Assembly (NCBI GenBank): GCA_045537295.1
Contig: JAZSPG010000070.1
Coordinates: 1 to 64,000, forward strand
DNA length: 64,000 nucleotides
Direction of reading: 5' to 3'
Origin: Scatosoma sp045537295
Lineage (GTDB): Bacteria > Bacillota > Clostridia > Christensenellales > Borkfalkiaceae
Below are positions 23,909 through 31,818 of the stretch, one piece after another (positions within the stretch are counted from its first letter, which is position 1; every line of letters begins with the position of its first letter). The translations under genes were made by a program, and so were the position numbers. The notes below the pieces were generated by a model. That model saw only the letters and a program-made list of their open reading frames with translations, was not told the DNA's origin and made no database searches.

Positions 23909-25738
23909 ATGAAAACTTATACAGGAAAAACCTTGCGTGAAATGTATTTGGGCTTTTTTGAAAAACGCGGACATAAAATTATCCCGTCCGCGTCGCTCAT
24001 TCCCGAAAACGACCCTACCGTGTTGTTCACGACGGCGGGTATGCACCCGTTAGTACCCTATTTATTAGGCGAAAAACACCCCGCGGGTAAGCGTCTTTGC
24101 GACGTGCAGAAATGCGTGCGTACGGGCGATATCGACGACGTAGGCGACGAAAGACACTGTACTTTCTTCGAAATGCTCGGCAACTGGTCGCTCGGCGATT
24201 ATTTCAAGCAAGAAATGATTCCTTGGAGCTATGAATTTTTAACGGGCGAGGACTATTTGCATATCCCCTCGGACAAGCTTGCCGTAACGGTATTCGGCGG
24301 GGACGACACCCTGCCTCGCGATACGGAATCGGCGGAGCTTTGGGAAAAGGCGGGGATAAAAAAGGAAAACATCTATTTTATGCCCCGTGAAAACAACTGG
24401 TGGGGACCTGCGGGCTTGACCGGTCCTTGCGGTACGGACACCGAAATGTTCGTTATCCGCAAACCCAAGTGTTCGCCTACCTGTAACCCCGACTGCAACT
24501 GCGGTGCGTTTTTGGAAATTTGGAACGACGTGTTTATGCGCTTTAACAAGCAAGCGGACGGTAGCTTTACTGAGCTTTCGCAAAAGAACGTGGATACGGG
24601 TATGGGCTTAGAACGCGCGCTTTGCGTGTTGAACGGTAAGTCGAGCGTATACGAAACGGATATTTTTGAAAACGCGATAAAGTCGATTTCGGCGCTTACG
24701 GGCAAGACCTACGGCGAGGACGAGGAAACGACGAAAGCGTTCCGCGTTCTGCTCGACCATACGCGTACGGCAACCTTTATGTTGGGCGACGAAAAGGGTA
24801 TCGTACCGTCCAACACCGACCAAGGCTATATTTTGCGTAGAATTATTCGTCGCGCGGTGCGGTTCGGGCGCAAAATCGATTTGCCCGAGGGTAGTTTGGC
24901 GAAAATTTCCGAGGCGTTTATCGCGTACTACGAGGACGTGTACCCCGAACTTAAAATCAACGCGCAAAAGATTGCCGACGAACTGAACAAAGAAGAGGCG
25001 AAATTCACCAAAACTTTACAGCAAGGCTTAAAGGAATTTGAAAAATGCTTGAACGGTATTGAACGCAAAAACGCGTTTATGTCGCAAAAAGACCCCGCGT
25101 TCGTGCCTGAAAAAACGATAGGCGGAAAACAAGCGTTCCATTTATACGACACCTACGGTTTCCCCGTGGAAATTACGGCGGAAATGGCGAAAGAACGCGG
25201 TTTTGCCGTGGATATGGACGGCTATAAATCGGCGTTTGAAGAACACCAGAGCAAGAGCAAAGCAGGTAGCGAGCAAAAATTCGCCTGCGGGCTTGCCGAC
25301 CACAAGGAAGCGACGACGGCGTTGCATACCGCGACGCACTTGTTACATTCCGCGCTGAAAAAGGTATGTTCGCCCGAAGTGCAACAAAAGGGTTCGAACA
25401 TCACCGAGGAAAGACTGCGTTTCGACTTCAACCTGCCCCAACCTATGACCGCCGAACAAATCAAAGCGGTGGAGGATATGGTGAACGAGGTAATCCAAGC
25501 GGATATCCCCGTCGTGATGAAAGAAATTTCGTTGGAAGAGGCGAAAGCCGAGGGCTTTACGGGCTTGTTTGAAAGTAAGTACGGCGAGGTGGTAAAAACG
25601 TACACTATCGGTGATTTTTCTAAGGAAATTTGCGGTGGACCGCACGTGGAAAGCACGGGCAAACTTGGTAAGTTCAAAATCCAAAAAGAACAAAGTTGCG
25701 GTAGTGGACTGCGCAGAATTAAGGCTATCTTGGAATAA
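23909..25738 (+). CDS. alaS: Alanyl-tRNA synthetase, short form without C-Ala domain
   Basis: Class II synthetase charging tRNA-Ala. The catalytic core (residues 1-240, FTTAGMHPLVPYLLG and WNDVFMRFN), tRNA-recognition domain (to about 450) and the editing domain (tRNA_SAD) are complete; the editing zinc site is H473xxxH477 and C575GGPH579. The protein stops at 609, just after the editing domain, whereas canonical bacterial AlaRS has about 870 residues with a DHHA1/C-Ala domain. The frame is clean and the stop is followed directly by a dispersed repeat, so either the C-terminal domain was lost by repeat insertion or this is a naturally compact form as seen in some reduced lineages. A Cys-rich insertion (CSPTCNPDCNC) lies near residue 190. 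Confidence 0.95.
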   Translation: MKTYTGKTLREMYLGFFEKRGHKIIPSASLIPENDPTVLFTTAGMHPLVPYLLGEKHPAGKRLCDVQKCVRTGDIDDVGDERHCTFFEMLGNWSLGDYFKQEMIPWSYEFLTGEDYLHIPSDKLAVTVFGGDDTLPRDTESAELWEKAGIKKENIYFMPRENNWWGPAGLTGPCGTDTEMFVIRKPKCSPTCNPDCNCGAFLEIWNDVFMRFNKQADGSFTELSQKNVDTGMGLERALCVLNGKSSVYETDIFENAIKSISALTGKTYGEDEETTKAFRVLLDHTRTATFMLGDEKGIVPSNTDQGYILRRIIRRAVRFGRKIDLPEGSLAKISEAFIAYYEDVYPELKINAQKIADELNKEEAKFTKTLQQGLKEFEKCLNGIERKNAFMSQKDPAFVPEKTIGGKQAFHLYDTYGFPVEITAEMAKERGFAVDMDGYKSAFEEHQSKSKAGSEQKFACGLADHKEATTALHTATHLLHSALKKVCSPEVQQKGSNITEERLRFDFNLPQPMTAEQIKAVEDMVNEVIQADIPVVMKEISLEEAKAEGFTGLFESKYGEVVKTYTIGDFSKEICGGPHVESTGKLGKFKIQKEQSCGSGLRRIKAILE

Positions 25739-25740
25739 AA

Positions 25741-25999
25741 CGCGTATATGCGTCGCATTTCAGCGTTGCGCTGTGGCAACCCTCGGTCATTTACGCTTAG
25801 TAAACTTCCTCGGGTTATCCTCGCGCGCCTTGAACAGCTCGCATCTACGCATTTTACGGCGTGTGGGAATACGGGCGCGGTTTTGCATTGTGGAATAATT
25901 CAATAATGAAACGCAAAGCGTTTCCATTCATTGAGCCCAAGCGAAAATTTATGCGCGTAAGCGCAATTCACGGCATAGCCAATTCATAAATAAGGCATA
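25741..25999. repeat. Dispersed intergenic repeat, copy A
   Basis: Non-coding block made of small palindromes, for example GAAACGCAAAGCGTTTC at about 25908-25924. It shares with copy B GCATTGTGG (25885), AATAATGAAACGC, TTCATTGAGC (25927-25936) and AATTCACGGC...AGCC (25965-25979). The block fills the gap between alaS and the next gene and would carry the end of the alaS transcript. No coding capacity is evident. Confidence 0.75.
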
Positions 26000-26009
26000 C
26001 AGGTACGAG

Positions 26010-26381
26010 ATGAACGAGGTGAAATCGGCAGAACAAATTAAAAAACTTACCGCGCCGTTTTTGGAAAAAGGGTTTGTATTTAGCTATTTTTACCAAAAGG
26101 GCGGGGACAGTTCTTGCGTGTATATTTGCCGTTTCCAAAAGGGAAAAAACTATTTCGACTGGCGTGAAAATTCGGGCGGGAACGAAATAAATATCGTCGT
26201 TTGCGTAAACGGTGAATTTATTTTCCCGTCGCTGAAAAGTTTATATCCCAAAGCGTACCGCGCGTTTAAGATAAAGCATTTTTTCAAAAGGGCAACGCTG
26301 GACGAAAGACGCGCGTTCGTTGCGGAAATGCTAAAAGAAGAGCTTAGTACCAAACCCGACTTTTTTGGGATAGAAATATAA
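26010..26381 (+). CDS. Hypothetical protein, 123 residues
   Basis: Small soluble protein with no family that I recognise. It has a basic-aromatic centre (FQKGKNYFDWRENSGG) and a helical C-terminal half (LDERRAFVAEMLKEEL). The codon use matches the chromosomal neighbours and a clear terminator follows at 26395, which support a real gene. It begins 11 bases after dispersed repeat copy A; the ribosome binding site is poor (AGGTACGAG), so the start could differ. Confidence 0.65.
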   Translation: MNEVKSAEQIKKLTAPFLEKGFVFSYFYQKGGDSSCVYICRFQKGKNYFDWRENSGGNEINIVVCVNGEFIFPSLKSLYPKAYRAFKIKHFFKRATLDERRAFVAEMLKEELSTKPDFFGIEI

Positions 26382-26394
26382 CGGATATAACGAA

Positions 26395-26422
26395 ACGCCC
26401 CCGACTTTTCCGTCGGGGGCGT
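26395..26422. terminator. Bidirectional hairpin terminator
   Basis: ACGCCCCCGAC / GTCGGGGGCGT, an 11-bp stem with a T-rich loop between the 123-residue gene and the convergent proC. Confidence 0.8.
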
Positions 26423-26439
26423 AAATTTTCACCAAGAAA

Positions 26440-27237
26440 TTATTTTTTAAGCGACAAGGTTTTTTCGTAAGCGGAAGTCACGGCGTCCATCACCGCACCT
26501 CTAAACCCTGCCTTTTCTAAGGCGTGCATACCCGCAATCGTCGTTCCGCCTGGTGAGCAAACGGCGTCTTTTAAGTCGGCGGGGTGACCGAACGATAACA
26601 GCATTTCGCCCGCGCCTTTTAAGATTTGCGCGGTATACAAATTTGCTTTATCGCGCGGGACACCGCATTCTACCGCGCCGTCCGCAAGCGCCTCGGCAAA
26701 CGCGTAAAGAAAAGCAGGACCGCAACCCGACAGTGCGCTGGACGCGTCCATTTTATCTTCCGAGATTTTATCGAATTTGCCTGCCGAGGCAAACGCGGAT
26801 AAAAATTCGTTTTCGGTCGCGATATTCACGCCTGCGGGGGTGTATAAAATCATACCTTCGCCCACGAGCGCGGGGGTGTTGGGCATAATGCGGATAACGG
26901 GTAAATCCGCACCGATAAACGAACGGATAGCCGATATCGACAAGCCCGCCACCATAGAAACGATAACGGCGTCCTTGCGCGTTTTCAAAAGATGCGAAAT
27001 TTCGGCAATTACGGTTTGGGTGACTTGCGGTTTAACCCCGATAACGATAAATTTCGCCGTCGTCGCGATTTCTTGGATATCCACCGCCCAAGCCTTGCAC
27101 TCGCTTGCAAGCGAAAGGGCTTTTTTCTTATCCGCGTCGCAAATTGCAACATCTTTTGCGTCTACCGATTTCACCGCCGAGCGCACCAACGCTCCGCCCA
27201 TATTCCCGCAACCGATAAATCCTAATTTATAACTCAT
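26440..27237 (-). CDS. proC: Pyrroline-5-carboxylate reductase
   Basis: Last step of proline synthesis, reducing pyrroline-5-carboxylate with NAD(P)H. N-terminal Rossmann fold (LGFIGCGNMGGALVRSAV at residues 4-21), GVKPQ and RIMPNTPALVGEGM motifs, and the C-terminal dimerisation domain with ALSGCGPAF and CSPGGTTIAGMHALE. Length 265 is normal. AAGGAGA precedes the ATG. It is transcribed in the same direction as proB-proA but separated from proA by repeat copy B; no separate promoter was recognised, so it may depend on read-through. Confidence 0.97.
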   Translation of the reverse strand: MSYKLGFIGCGNMGGALVRSAVKSVDAKDVAICDADKKKALSLASECKAWAVDIQEIATTAKFIVIGVKPQVTQTVIAEISHLLKTRKDAVIVSMVAGLSISAIRSFIGADLPVIRIMPNTPALVGEGMILYTPAGVNIATENEFLSAFASAGKFDKISEDKMDASSALSGCGPAFLYAFAEALADGAVECGVPRDKANLYTAQILKGAGEMLLSFGHPADLKDAVCSPGGTTIAGMHALEKAGFRGAVMDAVTSAYEKTLSLKK

Positions 27238-27264
27238 AATATTTTCTCCTTATGTTTTGGTTTT

Positions 27265-27455
27265 TTAAGAATGAAGTGCAAACCTGCGCTTTGCGTGAAT
27301 TTCGCCTGACGGCGCATGAAGAATGAATTGCCCGTGTCGCGTGCATTGTGGTAAAATTCTACAATAATGAAACGCGTTGCGTTTCAATTCACGGCGTTAG
27401 CCTATTCATTGAGCTGAAAGCGAAACTTCACGCGCCCAAAACGCAATTCATTTAT
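27265..27455. repeat. Dispersed intergenic repeat, copy B
   Basis: Same family as copies A and C: GCATTGTGG (27343-27351), AATAATGAAACGC, AATTCACGGC (27386-27395), TTCATTGAGC (27405-27414); a GCAAACCTG...TTTGCGTGAAT hairpin at about 27278-27300 is shared with copy C. It lies between proA and proC. The last bases run into the 3' end of proA. Confidence 0.7.
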
Positions 27456-28696
27456 CTAATCTGTCCGTCGCCTTCGACGATATATTTATACGAGCAAAGC
27501 TCTTCCAACCCCATAGGTCCGCGCGCGTGCAGTTTTTGCGTGGAAATACCGATTTCACAGCCCTTGCCGAACTCGCCCCCGTCGGTAAAACGGGTAGACG
27601 CGTTTATATACACCGCCGAACTGTCCACTGCCAAGACGAATTTATCCGCAACCGCCTGCGTTTGCGTGATAACCGCCTCGCTATGCCCCGTCGAGTGTTT
27701 GGCGATATGCTCGATAGCCTCGTCCACGCCCGAAACGGTTTTTACCGCTAAAATGTAATCTAAAAATTCCGTATTGAAATCGTTTTCACCCGCCAAAACG
27801 CAATTTTTGTTTCCTAAAATTTCAAACGCGGTTTTATCGCACCGAAGTTGCACGCGTTCCTTGAATTTTTCGCTAAGTAGCGGTAAAAATTTCTTTGCAA
27901 TTTTTTCGTGGATTAAACATACTTCCACGGCGTTGCACACGGACGGGCGGGAAGTTTTGGCGTTGTCTACGATTTTAAGCGCCTTGTCCAAATCCGCGCT
28001 TTCGTCGATATAAATATGGCAAATCCCCGTGCCCGTTTGAATACAGGGTACTTTTGCGTTTTCCACGCAAGAACGGATAAGCCCCGCGCCACCGCGTGGA
28101 ATTAACGCGTCTACAAGCCCCGTCGCCGTCATAAGTTTGGTGGCGCTCTCCCGCGAAGTATCCTCGACGATATTGATAAAATTCTCGTTTACGCCCACCG
28201 CTTTTAAGCTGTCGCGCATAATTTGTACGATAGCGAACGACGAGTTGAACGCGTCCTTTCCCCCGCGCAACACGCACGCGCTACCGCTCTTAAAACACAG
28301 CGCGCCCGCGTCCGAAGTGACGTTCGGTCGGCTTTCGTAAATAATCGCAATCACCCCCAAAGGCACGCTCACCTTGCGCAATTTGAGTCCGTTGGGTAAA
28401 ACGGACGAGGACAAAACCTTGCCTACGGGGTCGGGCAGGTCGGCGACTTCCCGAATACCTTTTGCCATACCTTGAATACGCTTTTCGTCCAAACGCAACC
28501 TATCCAGCATCACCTCTGGCAGAACGCCTTTCGCGTTTTGTAAATCTATCTGGTTGGCGCGCAAAATAACCTCGGCGTTTTTTTCCAAGTCGTCCGCCAT
28601 TTTCAAAAGCGCGGTATTTTTTATTTCCGTCGTCAGCGTAGAGGCGTACCTTTTCGCCTCGTTTGCGCCGAGTAAAATTTGCTCCGTCGTTTTCAT
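27452..28696 (-). CDS. proA: Gamma-glutamyl phosphate reductase
   Basis: Second step of proline synthesis: reduces gamma-glutamyl phosphate to glutamate semialdehyde with NADPH. Aldehyde dehydrogenase fold with the ProA landmarks VPLGVIAIIYESRPNVT, GSACVLRGGKDAF, IPRGGAGLI, the catalytic Cys in RPSVCNAVE, and ARGPMGLEELCSYKY at the C-terminus. ATG 28696 has GAGAGG upstream and leaves 13 bases after proB, giving 414 residues, normal for the family; a longer frame into proB was rejected. Confidence 0.97.
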   Translation of the reverse strand: MKTTEQILLGANEAKRYASTLTTEIKNTALLKMADDLEKNAEVILRANQIDLQNAKGVLPEVMLDRLRLDEKRIQGMAKGIREVADLPDPVGKVLSSSVLPNGLKLRKVSVPLGVIAIIYESRPNVTSDAGALCFKSGSACVLRGGKDAFNSSFAIVQIMRDSLKAVGVNENFINIVEDTSRESATKLMTATGLVDALIPRGGAGLIRSCVENAKVPCIQTGTGICHIYIDESADLDKALKIVDNAKTSRPSVCNAVEVCLIHEKIAKKFLPLLSEKFKERVQLRCDKTAFEILGNKNCVLAGENDFNTEFLDYILAVKTVSGVDEAIEHIAKHSTGHSEAVITQTQAVADKFVLAVDSSAVYINASTRFTDGGEFGKGCEIGISTQKLHARGPMGLEELCSYKYIVEGDGQIR

Positions 28697-28709
28697 AAAA
28701 ACCTCTCTT

Positions 28710-29474
28710 TTACGCAAAAAACCGCGTGTACCCGCCTTTTTTGTTTTGCACGATAGCGTATAAGAGCGCGGGGTTGTCGCCGTTGGCAATCACCGTATCC
28801 ACGCCTTGCGCCGTGCAAAGTTTCGCCGCGGTGAGCTTGGTTCTCATACCGCCCGTACCCAGCGACGAGCCTGCGCCCCCAGCCAAAGTAACAATCTCGT
28901 CGGTGATAGAGTGTACTTCTTCGATAAGTTTGGCGTTTTCGTCTTTATGCGGGTCGGACGAATACAAACCGTCCACGTCGGATAAAATCACGAGTAAATC
29001 CGCGTTCACGCTGACGGCGACGAGCGAGGATAAGGTGTCGTTGTCGCCCACTTTAATTTCGTCGGTGGCAATGGTGTCGTTCTCGTTGATAATAGGTAGC
29101 GCGCCGAGTTCCAACAGCCGTTTTATCGTGTTGTTGAAATTCTCGTGTCTATCCTGCGAAGTAAAATCCGAACCCGTCAAAAGAATTTGCGCGACGGTGT
29201 GGTTGTATTCGGTGAACATTCTGTCGTAAGTATACATCAGCTCGCATTGCCCAACCGCCGCCGCGGCCTGTTTGGTTGGAATATCCGTCGGTTTTTTATC
29301 AAGCGCGAGCTTGCCCACGCCCATACCGATTGCGCCCGAGGATACGAGAATAAGCTCGTGACCCGCGTTCTTCAAATCGCTTACCACCTTGCAAAGCTCG
29401 CCCGTGCGTTGAATGTTCAACCGACCCGTCGCGTGTGCTAAGGTGGAAGTTCCTATTTTGATAACAATTCTCAT
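28710..29474 (-). CDS. proB: Glutamate 5-kinase, short form without PUA domain
   Basis: First, normally feedback-controlled step of proline synthesis: phosphorylates glutamate with ATP. Amino-acid kinase fold with KIGTST, LVSSGAIGMG, NENDTIATDEI and DNDTLSSLVA motifs; GGMRTKLTAA near the C-terminus. It ends at 254 residues, so it lacks the C-terminal PUA domain of E. coli ProB (367 residues), as do many Bacillota enzymes. ATG 29474 is chosen; the longer frame overlaps the promoter. It is first in the proBA transcript. Confidence 0.96.
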   Translation of the reverse strand: MRIVIKIGTSTLAHATGRLNIQRTGELCKVVSDLKNAGHELILVSSGAIGMGVGKLALDKKPTDIPTKQAAAAVGQCELMYTYDRMFTEYNHTVAQILLTGSDFTSQDRHENFNNTIKRLLELGALPIINENDTIATDEIKVGDNDTLSSLVAVSVNADLLVILSDVDGLYSSDPHKDENAKLIEEVHSITDEIVTLAGGAGSSLGTGGMRTKLTAAKLCTAQGVDTVIANGDNPALLYAIVQNKKGGYTRFFA

Positions 29475-29542
29475 AACCGCGTAATTCCTTTTTTCGATAG
29501 TAACGGAAAAAATAAAAGATTTTCTCGATTTTATACAGTTTA

Positions 29543-29571
29543 AGTATACGCTATTTAGCATAATTTGTCAA
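29543..29571 (-). promoter_or_regulatory. Promoter of the proline operon
   Basis: Minus strand TTGACA (29571-29566), 17 bases, TATACT (29548-29543). The leader of about 65 bases shows no T-box features. Confidence 0.8.
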
Positions 29572-29667
29572 GCGCGAAAAGCGAGTAAACGCAAAAAAGA
29601 AATTGTTTAATTTTCGGCAGGGGAAAATCGTGGGGGAAAGAGAGAAAAAAGAGTAAGGAGAAAACGA

Positions 29668-31233
29668 ATGCAAAAAAAACCTACGGTTTATTTGATTATT
29701 TTAAGCGTATGGAGCGTATGTTCTATTTTGCTTTTTTCCGCGTGCGGAGCTATCGTTTACCGTTTTTTAAGCGGTAGCGAAATAAACGCGAAAACGGTGA
29801 CGGTGAGCGTACTTTTAATTGCCAACGCCGTTATGCTTGCGTATATGTGGCTGGGGAGCGTAAAGGATTTTATGTTTTCTTTTTTGTTCCTGTGCCGTAA
29901 GAAACGCATAATGAAAAGGTACGAAAAAATTATCAACCAAGAATTAGACTTAAACAATCCGCCCAAGGTATTGCTGTTGTACTGTACCTGTAACGATTTC
30001 AACGCCGAGGCGTTAAAGGCGTGTATGGCGCAGGACTATCCCAACTTTGAAACGGTGATTTTGGACGACAGCAGTAAAGAAGAGTATTTGCAAAAGATAG
30101 ACGACTTTGCAAAAGAAACGGGCGCAACGCTCGTTCGCCGAACGAACAGAACAGGGTTTAAGGCGGGGAATTTGAACAGCTATTTACAAGGCAAAACGGA
30201 TTACGATTATTTCGTCGTGTTAGACAGCGACGAACGCATTCCGCCTAATTATATAAAGGAAGTACTCAAATACTACGCCTACTCGAAAAAGGTGGGCGTC
30301 GTGCAAGCGTCGCACAAGGCGACGGAAGGGAGTAATCTGTTCCAAAACTTAATGGGTCTGTCCGTGAAAAGTAACGGCAAAATTTGCCAAGTAATGAAAA
30401 ATTTTTACGGCAGTAACGCGTTAATCGGGCACGGTATGACGATAAGCAAGGATTGCTATCAAAAGACGGGCGGGTTTCCCGAAGTGGTGGCGGAGGATAT
30501 TTCCTTTGCTATCGAAGTGAAAAACAGCGGGTATCAAGTACTGTACGCGCCGAATATCGTATGCGAGGAAGAATTTCCGCTCGATTATTTATGCCTGAAA
30601 AAACGGCAGGCAAAGTGGGTGCAGGGCAACGTCGAGTTTATGAAAAAGTACAACGCGGATATTAAAAATTCCAAGATGAGCTGGTATGAAAGATTAGATA
30701 TTAAACTCTCGCATTATAACCTGCCTATTATTCCGATGCTGTCTTTCTTAATCGTGATAAACACCGTGATTATCGGTGCGCTCGGCTTTGACGTAGGGCG
30801 CTATTCGCTGGCGTTGATTTTGATGATGGTGGTGTTTTTAATTTCCCCGCTTATCCCTGACTTTTTCGTGCATCAAAGCAAAGTGCCGATTACCAAATTA
30901 TTAGGCTATGCAGGACTAAACTTTATCGTCTACGCCTCGTTAGTACCTATGATGATTTGCACCGTCACCCTCGCCCTGCTCGGTAAAAAAGCCAAGTTTA
31001 TCGTAACGCCGAAAGAGGAAAGAAAACTTACCTTTAAGGACGCGGTTTTGGGTTGCTACGATTCGCTGATTTTCGCTTTTATTATCGGTCTTGCCACCTA
31101 TACCACCTATTTTTCCCTGATGCCAACCCTACTCCTCGTCGGGTGTTGCGCGCTTGCGCCGTTGGCGGTGTTGATTGCGAATTTCGCGATTAAAAAACCT
31201 CGGCTGTATACCGTTCGGCGCGCGTTATATTAA
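29668..31233 (+). CDS. Membrane glycosyltransferase, family 2 (cellulose synthase-like)
   Basis: Processive-type GT2 with two N-terminal helices (residues 7-30, 45-70), a cytoplasmic GT-A domain (about 95-330) and five or six C-terminal helices. Catalytic landmarks: ILDDSSK (nucleotide-binding Asp), VLDSDERIPP (DxD-type metal site), AEDISFAIE (base) and KKRQAKWVQG, the counterpart of the Q(Q/R)xRW acceptor motif. AAGGAGAA precedes the ATG. It stands alone with no PilZ, BcsB-like or chain-length partner, so the polymer (cellulose-like glucan, hyaluronan-like or a membrane glycolipid) cannot be named. Confidence 0.9.
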   Translation: MQKKPTVYLIILSVWSVCSILLFSACGAIVYRFLSGSEINAKTVTVSVLLIANAVMLAYMWLGSVKDFMFSFLFLCRKKRIMKRYEKIINQELDLNNPPKVLLLYCTCNDFNAEALKACMAQDYPNFETVILDDSSKEEYLQKIDDFAKETGATLVRRTNRTGFKAGNLNSYLQGKTDYDYFVVLDSDERIPPNYIKEVLKYYAYSKKVGVVQASHKATEGSNLFQNLMGLSVKSNGKICQVMKNFYGSNALIGHGMTISKDCYQKTGGFPEVVAEDISFAIEVKNSGYQVLYAPNIVCEEEFPLDYLCLKKRQAKWVQGNVEFMKKYNADIKNSKMSWYERLDIKLSHYNLPIIPMLSFLIVINTVIIGALGFDVGRYSLALILMMVVFLISPLIPDFFVHQSKVPITKLLGYAGLNFIVYASLVPMMICTVTLALLGKKAKFIVTPKEERKLTFKDAVLGCYDSLIFAFIIGLATYTTYFSLMPTLLLVGCCALAPLAVLIANFAIKKPRLYTVRRALY

Positions 31234-31270
31234 GTAAAATTAAGTAAAAAGTTAAGTAAAAAACCAAACG

Positions 31271-31297
31271 GCGCGCTCTCGCGAATCGAGAGCGCGC
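31271..31297. terminator. Hairpin between convergent genes
   Basis: GCGCGCTCTCG / CGAGAGCGCGC with a 5-base loop, an 11-bp GC-rich stem. On the minus strand it is followed by CGTTTGGTTTTTT, so it mainly ends the 31307 gene. Confidence 0.7.
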
Positions 31298-31306
31298 AAC
31301 CGCGTT

Positions 31307-31588
31307 TTACGCGCGTTTTTTTTGCTGTAAATATTTAATAATGATAGACAAATCCTTATCGTCGCGCTCGTTTAACACGCGGAACTCGGAAAGGGTGAGT
31401 GCCTCTTCCTTTCGCGTTCCGTCGCTCATAGCGAACTCGGCGTATAACGGCGCGGTTTCGCCCGTATAAGAACAAATCAAAGTACCCAGCGTATCGCGGG
31501 GCAAACCGCGTTTTGCATGCGAGTTTTCAGTTAGCACGATTAAATCAAATTCCTCAGCTAAGCGGTTGTCGTCATATTTGGTTTTCAT
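31307..31588 (-). CDS. Small DUF4926-like protein
   Basis: 93 residues. The centre (FDLIVLTENSHAKRGLPRDT, LGTLICSYTG, YAEF and LTLSEFRVL) resembles the SH3-like DUF4926 small proteins that accompany many toxin-antitoxin and immunity loci, but the match is from memory and loose. Start ATG 31588 is set by GAGGTGGG. It is divergent from pckA, and the shared intergenic region holds a 29-bp palindrome, so one regulator may control both. Confidence 0.6.
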   Translation of the reverse strand: MKTKYDDNRLAEEFDLIVLTENSHAKRGLPRDTLGTLICSYTGETAPLYAEFAMSDGTRKEEALTLSEFRVLNERDDKDLSIIIKYLQQKKRA

Positions 31589-31619
31589 AGCCCACCTCAC
31601 CCAAGCAGTTTGTTCGTTT

Positions 31620-31648
31620 TTATCAAAAAATACACTATTTTGTGATAA
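31620..31648. promoter_or_regulatory. 29-bp near-perfect palindrome, candidate operator
   Basis: TTATCAAAAAATA-CAC-TATTTTGTGATAA: 13-bp arms with one mismatch around CAC, in the middle of the divergent 31588/pckA intergenic region and 45 bases upstream of the pckA -35. The TGTGATAA arm end is reminiscent of CRP/FNR-type half sites. Confidence 0.5.
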
Positions 31649-31692
31649 TTTTCCAAAATTTTCGATTATGCAAAAATTTTTAGGTAAAACTG

Positions 31693-31721
31693 TTTACAAT
31701 CGAAAAAATTTATGGTATAAT
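31693..31721 (+). promoter_or_regulatory. Promoter of pckA
   Basis: TTTACA (31693-31698), 17 bases, TATAAT (31716-31721). Confidence 0.8.
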
Positions 31722-31737
31722 GATAAGCGGTGGGGAA

Positions 31738-31776
31738 AGGGAATTTATTCCAAGCGGGAATAAAAGGCTGTTCCCT
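31738..31776 (+). promoter_or_regulatory. Structured 5' leader of pckA
   Basis: AGGGAA (738-743) can pair with TTCCCT (771-776), and within it TTTATTCC (744-751) pairs with GGAATAAA (757-764), giving one long stem with an internal AGGCTG bulge. It starts a few bases after the predicted transcription start. It may stabilise the mRNA; no known riboswitch class is recognised. Confidence 0.4.
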
Positions 31777-31818
31777 CGTAAAAACTAAGAATAAAAATAG
31801 TGAAAGGAGATAAACACA

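Noticed and set aside
29474..29542. T-box or riboswitch upstream of proB
   Set aside because: The leader is only about 65 bases, without terminator, specifier stem or T-box sequence.
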